The notes below the pieces were generated by a model. That model made no database searches and was not told the origin of the DNA. It saw only the letters and a program-made list of their open reading frames with translations. Of a DNA stretch of 64,000 nt, positions 58,010 through 64,000 are shown piece by piece. Source of the DNA: Romboutsia sedimentorum. GTDB taxonomy: Bacteria > Bacillota > Clostridia > Peptostreptococcales > Peptostreptococcaceae. Numbering within the stretch: position 1 is the stretch's first letter; the number at the start of each line of letters is the position of its first letter. The position numbers and the translations under genes were made by a program. The stretch is from contig NZ_JASKYM010000007.1 in NCBI RefSeq assembly GCF_030131845.1, positions 62,001 through 126,000 of the forward strand, written 5' to 3'.

Positions 58010-58519
58010 ATGTACTTAGCCAAGGTAAATTATAAAAATGAAAATATTGTACAAATATTAAATTCAGTACTTAAAGATTTAATTGATGAGAATACAGTTG
58101 TGGTTTGTATAGGAACAGATCGGGCTATAGGTGATGCTCTTGGCCCTTTAGTTGGAACAATGCTAAAGAATAGTGACTTTAAATTCCCAGTTTACGGAAC
58201 ACTAGATAATCCTATTCATGCTTTAAATATATACGAATCTATTGAACATATAAAACTATCCCATCCAAAGGGCAACTTCTTGGCTATAGATGCATGTTTA
58301 GGATCTAGAAGTAGTATAGGCAATGTACAGGTTAGAAAAGGTCCAATTCTTCCTGGAAAAGGTGTAGGAAAAAAACTCCCTCAAATAGGAAATTATTCTA
58401 TTGTAGGAATTGTAGATAAGATAGATGAAAATAACAGATTTTCTTTTAACAACGTAAGGCTTAGCTTTATATTAGAATTAGCTGAAATAATTTCATTAGC
58501 GTTGTTACTTTCTACGTAA
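58010..58519 (+). CDS. yyaC: YyaC-like putative spore protease (DUF1256)
   Basis: A 169-residue protein of the YyaC family, distantly related to the GPR spore protease and hydrogenase-maturation proteases. Family segments include CIGTDRAIGDALGPLVG, YGTLDNPIHALN, AIDACLGSRSSIGNV and GPILPGKGVGKKLP. YyaC is linked to sporulation in Firmicutes, but its substrate is not established. Single plus-strand gene with AAGGGGGTG before the ATG; a small TATCTTA/TAAGATA hairpin (57937-57957) lies before it. Confidence 0.9.
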   Translation: MYLAKVNYKNENIVQILNSVLKDLIDENTVVVCIGTDRAIGDALGPLVGTMLKNSDFKFPVYGTLDNPIHALNIYESIEHIKLSHPKGNFLAIDACLGSRSSIGNVQVRKGPILPGKGVGKKLPQIGNYSIVGIVDKIDENNRFSFNNVRLSFILELAEIISLALLLST

Positions 58520-58605
58520 TTTTTTCCTATTTAAGTTTTTAAAAATAATCTCGCATCATTTCTTTACATAAATTGCTACTAGTTAAGCGAGTAATATTTC
58601 CAAAC

Positions 58606-58633
58606 AAAAAAGTCCTATTGCTAGGACTTTTTT
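58606..58633 (-). terminator. Terminator after fabZ
   Basis: A 12-bp perfect stem AAAAAAGTCCTA/TAGGACTTTTTT with a four-base loop, just past the fabZ stop; both strands have T-runs. Confidence 0.88.
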
Positions 58634-58634
58634 T

Positions 58635-59063
58635 TTACTTTTGAACAAGTGCAAACATTAACTCTCCACTACATGCAAGCTCTTCTGCGACATAAGCTTT
58701 ACCTATAGCTTTTCCAATATTTCTTCTTACTGAGATCATCTCTACTTCCATAGTTAATACATCTCCTGGTCTTACTTCTTTTTTAAATCTAACTTTATCT
58801 ATACCTGCAAATACACCTAATTTACCTTTATTCTCATCCATAGACATCATAGCTACACATCCAACTTGAGCCATAGCTTCTATTATTAAAACTCCTGGCA
58901 CTATTGGATAATCTGGAAAATGACCTTGGAAAAATGGCTCATTTGCACTTACATTTTTTATTCCTACTGCTCTTTTTCCTTCATCTAATTCTATAACTCT
59001 ATCCACTAATAAAAATGGATATCTATGTGGTATTAATTCTTTTATTTGATCTATATTTAACAT
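58635..59063 (-). CDS. fabZ: 3-hydroxyacyl-ACP dehydratase FabZ
   Basis: Dehydrates 3-hydroxyacyl-ACP in fatty acid elongation. 142 residues of the hot-dog fold; the catalytic His is in [19 protein letters not shown] and Glu in IIEAMAQVG. Eleven bases after mreB and co-transcribed. Stand-alone from the main fab cluster, as in other Peptostreptococcaceae. Confidence 0.97.
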   Translation of the reverse strand: MLNIDQIKELIPHRYPFLLVDRVIELDEGKRAVGIKNVSANEPFFQGHFPDYPIVPGVLIIEAMAQVGCVAMMSMDENKGKLGVFAGIDKVRFKKEVRPGDVLTMEVEMISVRRNIGKAIGKAYVAEELACSGELMFALVQK

Positions 59064-59074
59064 TTAAATACCTC

Positions 59075-60097
59075 CTATTTTCTTTTTTTGAAGGTTCCTC
59101 CTGTTTCAAGCAAATCTAAAGAGCCTAATGCTTTTCCTGTTCCTTTGGCAACACAAGATAAAGGTTCATCAGCAACCATTACTTTAATTCCTGTTCTTTC
59201 CTCTATTCTTTTATCTAGTCCATATAATAGTGAACCTCCACCAGTCATTATTATTCCTGAATCACTTATATCCGCAGCTAATTCTGGAGGTGTTTTTTCT
59301 AGTACTGAAAGTGTAGTTACTACTATTTGTTCAGCACACTCATCAAGGGCTTGTAACATTTCTGAAGAGTTTATAATTATAGATTGTGGTAATCCTCCAA
59401 CTAAATTTCTTCCGCTTATCTTCATGCTTATTTCTTCTTCTCTTTTGTATGCAGTACCTATTTCTATCTTTATTTTTTCAGCACTTCGATCTCCAATAAG
59501 AAGGTTATGTTGTTTTCTAATATACCTAACGATAGCTTCATCGAATCGATCTCCACCTACTTTTATAGATTCACTTACTACAGCTCCCCCTAAAGAGATT
59601 ACAGCTATATCCGAAGTTCCTCCACCTATATCTATAACCATACTTCCGTTAGCCTTAGATATATCTACTCCAGCCCCAATTGCAGCTGCTATAGGTTCTT
59701 CTATTATATATACTTCTCTTGCTCCCGCTTGACGTGTAGCTTCTTCTACAGCTCTTTTTTCAACCTCTGTGATTCCAGTTGGAACACAAACCATTATTCT
59801 AGGCATGAAAAATCTACCAAAGCCCTTCTTGTCTACAACTTTGTTTATGAAATAATTAAGCATTTTTTCAGTTACATTATAGTCCGAAATAACACCATCT
59901 CTTAGCGGCCTTATTGCTACTATATTACCCGGTGTTCTCCCTATCATTCTTCTAGCTTCTTCACCTACAGCTAAAACAGTATTGGTTCTCTTTTCTATTG
60001 CTAAAACAGATGGCTCCTCTAGTACAATTCCTCTTCCACTAACATATACAAGTACATTAGCCGTTCCTAAGTCTATACCTATATCAGCTCTCGACAT
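59075..60097 (-). CDS. mreB: Rod shape-determining protein MreB/Mbl
   Basis: Bacterial actin that guides side-wall synthesis at the membrane. 340 residues with ADIGIDLGTANVLVYV, IIEEPIAAAIGAGVD, DIGGGTSD and GGGSLLYGLD as nucleotide motifs. The place directly after spoIIID matches mbl of Bacillus subtilis, so this is probably the Mbl paralogue. Confidence 0.96.
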   Translation of the reverse strand: MSRADIGIDLGTANVLVYVSGRGIVLEEPSVLAIEKRTNTVLAVGEEARRMIGRTPGNIVAIRPLRDGVISDYNVTEKMLNYFINKVVDKKGFGRFFMPRIMVCVPTGITEVEKRAVEEATRQAGAREVYIIEEPIAAAIGAGVDISKANGSMVIDIGGGTSDIAVISLGGAVVSESIKVGGDRFDEAIVRYIRKQHNLLIGDRSAEKIKIEIGTAYKREEEISMKISGRNLVGGLPQSIIINSSEMLQALDECAEQIVVTTLSVLEKTPPELAADISDSGIIMTGGGSLLYGLDKRIEERTGIKVMVADEPLSCVAKGTGKALGSLDLLETGGTFKKRK

Positions 60098-60210
60098 TTT
60101 TAAAACTCCTTTTGTTTTATTTATTATATTTAAACGTTTGATTATTTTCTTTTTAAAACACTCCTATAATACAAAATATACAAAAACGCCGTTTTAGTCA
60201 AGAACAATAT

Positions 60211-60236
60211 AAAAAAATGTAGGCTTTAGCCTACAT
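60211..60236 (-). terminator. Terminator after spoIIID
   Basis: ATGTAGGCT pairs with AGCCTACAT around two bases, followed by seven T on the minus strand. It overlaps the spoIIID stop. Confidence 0.85.
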
Positions 60237-60492
60237 CTTTTTTTATATCCTTTTCATATTTAAGCTTAGTAGCCATGCCACCTCTTATGTGTCTTTCGGA
60301 TTTATTCTTTTCTAAAACCATCTTAACCTCTTTAGCTAAAGATGGATTTATTTCTTCTAATCGTTCTGTTACATCCTTGTGAATAGTACTTTTGCTGACT
60401 CCAAAAGTTTTAGCTGTTTGACGTACCGTAGTATTTTTTTCTAGTATATATTTTGCCACAACGATTGCTCGTTCTTCTATATGAGATCTCAA
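60226..60492 (-). CDS. spoIIID: Mother-cell sporulation regulator SpoIIID
   Basis: DNA-binding protein that tunes sigma-E and sigma-K genes in the mother cell. 88 residues with the helix-turn-helix TVRQTAKTFGVSKSTIHKDVTERL and the basic tail KNKSERHIRGGMATKLKYE. The start is TTG after GGGGGGAAA; no ATG fits. A sigma-E-like promoter lies upstream, inside the end of the preceding terminator. Confidence 0.96.
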   Translation of the reverse strand: MRSHIEERAIVVAKYILEKNTTVRQTAKTFGVSKSTIHKDVTERLEEINPSLAKEVKMVLEKNKSERHIRGGMATKLKYEKDIKKDVG

Positions 60493-60524
60493 AATTTCCC
60501 CCCCTCACATACTAGCCTTAATCA

Positions 60525-60554
60525 TATATATGTAAAAACGCAAAAAAATATAAC
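60525..60554 (-). promoter_or_regulatory. Candidate sigma-E promoter of spoIIID
   Basis: GTTATATT-N14-CATATATA resembles the sigma-E consensus (KATATT, 14 bases, CATACANT). The gene is a known sigma-E target in Bacillus. Confidence 0.45.
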
Positions 60555-60591
60555 AGATTTAATCAAATTTGATTAAATCTGTTATATTTTT
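60544..60591 (-). terminator. Terminator after spoIIQ
   Basis: A perfect 48-base palindrome, 24 bp per arm, with A/T ends and the central TTTGATTAAATC. It covers the spoIIQ stop and the -35 region of spoIIID. Confidence 0.85.
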
Positions 60592-61270
60592 ATTTTGTTA
60601 AATTCATTGGGTCTATTGCTTGTTTTGCTTTAAATGCCTCTATATGTACATGAGTTCCCTCTTCACTTTCAACTATAGAAGTATTTCCTACGTTCCCTAA
60701 AAGTTCGCCTTCTTTAACTACTTGACCTTTTTTCACTTTTGTTTTTTCATTTAAATTAGAATATATTACCACGACATCATTATCACTTTGAACTTTTACT
60801 GATGTTCCATTTTCATCATCTTTAAATACATCAACTACTTTTCCTGATAATAAAGATTTTATTGCTTGATTCTTCTCTGCACTAACATCTAAACCTTTAT
60901 GTATTTCCCATACAGCTAATGTTTCTGAGTAGCTAGGTTGTTTTTCTGAGTACTCTCTTGTTATTGCTTTTCCTAAAAAACCTAATTTAGAATCATTTTC
61001 TTTTACTTGTTGTTTTTCTTTTTGCTTAGCTTGTTGTAAATTTTCTTCTGACTCTGATGTTGTTGGAACGGCATCATTATTTTCTTTCTTTATTAAATGC
61101 AATTCATCATCTTTTTTGCTACTTTTTTCAGTGTTATTTACAAATTCATTGTTAGAAGCTAATTCATCTACATTGTTTTTTGTAAACCAGACTCCTCCAA
61201 TTGCTAGTAAGCAAATGCATGCAAATAATCCTAAGTAAAAACCATCTTTTTCTAATAGCTTTTTCTTCAT
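60590..61270 (-). CDS. spoIIQ: Forespore engulfment protein SpoIIQ
   Basis: Membrane protein of the forespore that pairs with SpoIIIAH across the septum during engulfment. 226 residues: one membrane helix (about 12-29), a charged linker, and a LytM/M23 domain. The zinc-binding set is intact: His and Asp in WEIHKGLDV and the HVHIEA pair. That is as in Clostridioides difficile SpoIIQ and unlike Bacillus SpoIIQ, which has lost it. Sits between spoIID and spoIIID. Confidence 0.94.
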   Translation of the reverse strand: MKKKLLEKDGFYLGLFACICLLAIGGVWFTKNNVDELASNNEFVNNTEKSSKKDDELHLIKKENNDAVPTTSESEENLQQAKQKEKQQVKENDSKLGFLGKAITREYSEKQPSYSETLAVWEIHKGLDVSAEKNQAIKSLLSGKVVDVFKDDENGTSVKVQSDNDVVVIYSNLNEKTKVKKGQVVKEGELLGNVGNTSIVESEEGTHVHIEAFKAKQAIDPMNLTK

Positions 61271-61301
61271 ACAGCACCTCCAAATATATTTATGTATTTA
61301 T

Positions 61302-61330
61302 ATTGTTGTCTATAGTTTCTATTTTTATAC
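61302..61330 (-). promoter_or_regulatory. Candidate sigma-F promoter of spoIIQ
   Basis: GTATA-N15-GACAACAAT fits the sigma-F layout (GYATA, 15 bases, GGNNANANT) with one mismatch. spoIIQ is a classical sigma-F gene. Confidence 0.5.
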
Positions 61331-61386
61331 AATTTATGTATTTTTTTGAAACAATATTTATTTAGAGATTATAAGCGTACTAATAT

Positions 61387-61432
61387 AAAAAAAGATAGAT
61401 AAACAACATATGTTGTTTATCTATCTTTTTTT
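61387..61432 (-). terminator. Terminator after spoIID
   Basis: A perfect 22-bp stem AAAAAAAGATAGATAAACAA... with its complement and only two unpaired bases, ending in seven T, just past the spoIID stop. Confidence 0.9.
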
Positions 61433-61435
61433 ATG

Positions 61436-62482
61436 TTAGTACAAATCTTTTATTTGAGTACCTTTATAGTAATGAGATAAAATTTCATAATACTTATGTC
61501 CTTCTTTTGCCATACCTTCTGCTCCCCACTGACTCATTCCTACTCCATGTCCATAACCCTTTACTACAATATCCAAATAATTTTCATTGAATTTTATATC
61601 AAAATTAGCTGAGTTTAGATTTAATATACTTCTAACATCAGTTCCCTTAATTTCTTTATTGCCTATTTTAATTTTGTCTACAGATCCACCATTACTTCTT
61701 TCAAGTATTTTAATTTCATTTTTTAAATCATTTTCATTTACTTGTACCCCACCATAACTTCTCTTAAATTTATCTACAAAGTCTTTATTGCTAATTTGTA
61801 GTGCAGACACATATTTAGGTGAATAATTTTTATCATATGGACTTTCAACTGATTTTAAATATGGATATGCTTTAGAAAATACCTCTTCACAGTTTTCCGT
61901 TTTACCTGAAGATGTTGAAAAATACAAAGTGAGTATAGGCTCATCATTATAAGTTATAATATGACCTTTAGTTTCCTTTACAGCTTGTTGAATTTTTGAA
62001 TAAGAGTTTTTCATCCAATTTTTTCCGTTTTTTGATTTTAATTCATCATAACTTTTATATTCTTGACAGTGTTTAAAATCTGTACAAACTACAGCATTTT
62101 TATGTTTGTTTGAATTGCCTTGATTTTCTTTATACATTACAAAAGTTCTTGCAGCCACAGCTTGAGCTTTTAAAGCCTCTAAACTAAATTCTGAAGACAT
62201 CTCTCCAGCTAATACACCACATAAATATTCTTCTATATCCATTTTCTGAGTTTTACCCAATTTATGATTATACACATTTATGGTCGGTGACTTTTTATTA
62301 ATCGTTTCATAGCTTGTTAACTTCTTTTCAGCTTTTTTTACTATTTGTTTTGTAACTACAACAGTTTTTTTATCTTCTTTAGGTGTTACTTCTATTGAAT
62401 CGTAAGATACTACACTTGTAAGTATCGGTATCGCTATAGAGCAAACAACTACGCTTGCTAAAACTATTAAAGGGTTCTTCAT
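61436..62482 (-). CDS. spoIID: Stage II sporulation protein D, lytic transglycosylase
   Basis: Peptidoglycan lytic transglycosylase that drives engulfment with SpoIIP and SpoIIM. 348 residues: N-terminal membrane helix (about 4-24), the SpoIID domain with LCGVLAGEMSSEFSLEALKAQ (catalytic Glu region) and AVAARTFVMYKE, and the C-terminal GYGHGVGMSQWGAEGMA signature. Downstream of murA and preceded by a sigma-E-like promoter. Confidence 0.96.
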   Translation of the reverse strand: MKNPLIVLASVVVCSIAIPILTSVVSYDSIEVTPKEDKKTVVVTKQIVKKAEKKLTSYETINKKSPTINVYNHKLGKTQKMDIEEYLCGVLAGEMSSEFSLEALKAQAVAARTFVMYKENQGNSNKHKNAVVCTDFKHCQEYKSYDELKSKNGKNWMKNSYSKIQQAVKETKGHIITYNDEPILTLYFSTSSGKTENCEEVFSKAYPYLKSVESPYDKNYSPKYVSALQISNKDFVDKFKRSYGGVQVNENDLKNEIKILERSNGGSVDKIKIGNKEIKGTDVRSILNLNSANFDIKFNENYLDIVVKGYGHGVGMSQWGAEGMAKEGHKYYEILSHYYKGTQIKDLY

Positions 62483-62517
62483 ATACTTTTCCTCCTTAGT
62501 TTAATCCTTGTCCTTAA

Positions 62518-62546
62518 AGTATATGAACAACCCTATTCTTTTATCA
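62518..62546 (-). promoter_or_regulatory. Candidate sigma-E promoter of spoIID
   Basis: TGATAAA-N14-CATATACT, close to the sigma-E consensus, about 40 bases before the spoIID start. spoIID is a sigma-E target in Bacillus. Confidence 0.45.
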
Positions 62547-62557
62547 CAATTAATTTA

Positions 62558-63811
62558 TTAATCTTCTATTATTTCTATGTTTCCACCTAATGCAGTTATC
62601 TTCTTATCTATGTCTACATATCCTCTTTGTATATGGTATATTTCACCTATTTGAGTTTCACCTTCTGCTATAAGTCCACATAATATAAGTGCAGCACCTG
62701 CTCTTAAATCTGTTGCATTAACCTTAGCTCCATGTAATTGATCTACTCCATTAACTATAGCGCTTCTGCCTTCTATCTTTATGTTAGCACCCATTCTATT
62801 GAATTCAGCAACATGCATAAATCTGTTTTCGAATACAGTTTCTATAGCTACCCCTGTTCCGTTTGATATAGTCATCATAGCCATAAATTGAGCCTGAACA
62901 TCTGTTGGGAACCCTGGATGTGGTAAAGTTTTTATATCTATTGGTTTTATAACGTCTGGTCCTATTACTCTTACAGCGTTATCAGTTTCTATTATTTCAC
63001 AACCAGCTTCCTTTAATTTAGCTACTACTGGCTTTAAATGTTCCATCATTACATTTTCTATTGTTATATCACCTTTTGTCATAGCTGCTGCAACCATATA
63101 AGTAGCTGCTTCTATTCTATCAGGTATTACTGTATGCTCTGCACCTTTTAATTCTTTAACTCCGTTTATTTTTATAGTATTTGTTCCAGCACCTTTTATA
63201 CTAGCTCCCATTTCGTTTAGGAAGTTAGCTAAGTCAACTATCTCTGGTTCTTCTGCTGCGTTTTCTATTATTGTAATACCGTCTGCAAGAGCAGCTGCCA
63301 TCATTATATTTTCAGTAGCTCCAACTGATGGGAAATCTAAGTATAACTTAGCTCCTGTTAATTTCTTAGTTGTAGCTTCTACAAATCCATGATCCATCTC
63401 TATGTTAGCACCTAAGTACTTAAATCCTTTTAAATGTAAATCTATAGGTCTTGTTCCTATAGCACATCCCCCTGGCATAGATATTTTAGTATGATTAAAT
63501 CTTGCAAGTAATGGTCCCATTACTAAAAAAGATGCTCTCATTTTTCTTACAAGTTCATATGGAGCTTCACATGTGCTTATGTTGCTTGCGTCTACTGTTA
63601 ATACATTATCTGTATAATCTACCTCAGCTCCTAAATGTCTTAATAAATCAGATATAACATGTACGTCTCTTAAGTTAGGTACACCTTTTATTGTTGATTT
63701 TCCGTTTCCTAATAATGTTGCTGCTATTATTGGTAATACTGCATTTTTTGCTCCATCTATTTTAACACTACCTCTAAGTGGGTTACTTTTCTTAACTAAT
63801 ATTTTTGCCAT
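62558..63811 (-). CDS. murA: UDP-N-acetylglucosamine 1-carboxyvinyltransferase
   Basis: First step of muramic acid synthesis. 417 residues with the active-site Lys and Asn in [14 protein letters not shown] and the fosfomycin-target Cys in [15 protein letters not shown]. It ends [19 protein letters not shown], typical of MurA. Between ywmB and spoIID, the standard clostridial order. Confidence 0.97.
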   Translation of the reverse strand: MAKILVKKSNPLRGSVKIDGAKNAVLPIIAATLLGNGKSTIKGVPNLRDVHVISDLLRHLGAEVDYTDNVLTVDASNISTCEAPYELVRKMRASFLVMGPLLARFNHTKISMPGGCAIGTRPIDLHLKGFKYLGANIEMDHGFVEATTKKLTGAKLYLDFPSVGATENIMMAAALADGITIIENAAEEPEIVDLANFLNEMGASIKGAGTNTIKINGVKELKGAEHTVIPDRIEAATYMVAAAMTKGDITIENVMMEHLKPVVAKLKEAGCEIIETDNAVRVIGPDVIKPIDIKTLPHPGFPTDVQAQFMAMMTISNGTGVAIETVFENRFMHVAEFNRMGANIKIEGRSAIVNGVDQLHGAKVNATDLRAGAALILCGLIAEGETQIGEIYHIQRGYVDIDKKITALGGNIEIIED

Positions 63812-63832
63812 TTGATTGACCTCTCCTCATTA

Positions 63833-64000
63833 TTAATAGTCTAATTTGATAATGGGCGTAGCAATATATATGAGAGTTTTCTCATCATCTTCGCTATACC
63901 TCATCCCTATATTTAAATTTATCTTATTTCCTAAATATTCTAAGTAGTTTTTATGTAAAACTTCACTATACGCTGTTATCGATATAAAGTTTTCCTCTTC
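63833..64000 (-). CDS. ywmB: YwmB-like protein, 3' end only
   Basis: The last 55 codons of a minus-strand gene that starts beyond the right edge; I translated it directly. It ends INLNIGMRYSEDDEKTLIYI followed by ATPIIKLDY. This end, and its place directly before murA and spoIID, fit the YwmB family (TATA-box-binding-like fold, function unknown). Too short for certainty. Confidence 0.65.
   Translation of the reverse strand, partial: EEENFISITAYSEVLHKNYLEYLGNKINLNIGMRYSEDDEKTLIYIATPIIKLDY

Overview
The window is AT-rich, low-GC Firmicutes DNA with clostridial gene content. Supporting genes are spoIID, spoIIQ, spoIIID and yyaC, a 2[4Fe-4S] ferredoxin, a nickel CO dehydrogenase operon, a catabolic-type glutamate dehydrogenase and Rex. 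From memory, the gene order (murA-spoIID-spoIIQ-spoIIID-mreB-fabZ, metK-recD2-comFC, hpf-secA-prfB, tsaEB-rimI-tsaD, rex, cooS, gluD, pyrBKDE, groSL, guaBA) follows Clostridioides difficile and relatives. I therefore infer a member of Peptostreptococcaceae; I cannot name the species. Nearly all genes lie on the minus strand. I found no rRNA, tRNA, CRISPR array, insertion sequence or prophage.

Layout from left to right. 1-6.3 kb is purine metabolism (3' part of a pbuG-like permease, then guaA and guaB behind a guanine riboswitch) followed by nickel-pincer cofactor genes larC (split by a frameshift) and larB. 6.4-9.4 kb has a chemoreceptor with a leader hairpin and a small XRE regulator/membrane protein pair. 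9.5-20.9 kb has groES-groEL with CIRCE, cls, ogg, dgk-dck, a YeiH exporter with a divergent LysR regulator, and pyrB-K-D-E behind a PyrR-binding hairpin. 21-30 kb has an NlpC/P60 cell-wall hydrolase, a P-loop/Asp23-like protein, gluD, an AbrB-like regulator, a hairpin-rich spacer, the cooS-cooF-oxidoreductase operon and a ferredoxin. 30-43 kb has a MATE pump, an ABC-F protein, rex, a three-gene ABC exporter with a LytTR two-component system, and the tRNA t6A genes. 43-57.5 kb has two possible small RNAs, ribU with an FMN riboswitch, an amidohydrolase, tex, prfB with its +1 frameshift, secA, hpf, a raiA-type structured RNA, comFC, recD2 and metK with a SAM riboswitch. 58-64 kb is the yyaC, fabZ, mreB, spoIIID, spoIIQ, spoIID, murA and ywmB sporulation and cell-wall block.

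Regulation in this window is largely RNA based: three classical riboswitches (guanine, FMN, SAM-I), a PyrR hairpin placed against the pyrB ribosome binding site, and two programmed frameshifts (prfB and larC). There is also a raiA-type RNA with its own promoter and terminator, and candidate C-rich small RNAs. Promoter-like matches for sigma-H (hpf), sigma-F (spoIIQ) and sigma-E (spoIID, spoIIID) fit the sporulation role of those genes. The content is mostly core genome. The least explained sequences are the hairpin spacer at 25.6-25.9 kb, the possible small RNAs at 43.2-43.5 kb, the DnaA-box-like cluster at 52.6-52.7 kb and the chemoreceptor leader at 6.5 kb.
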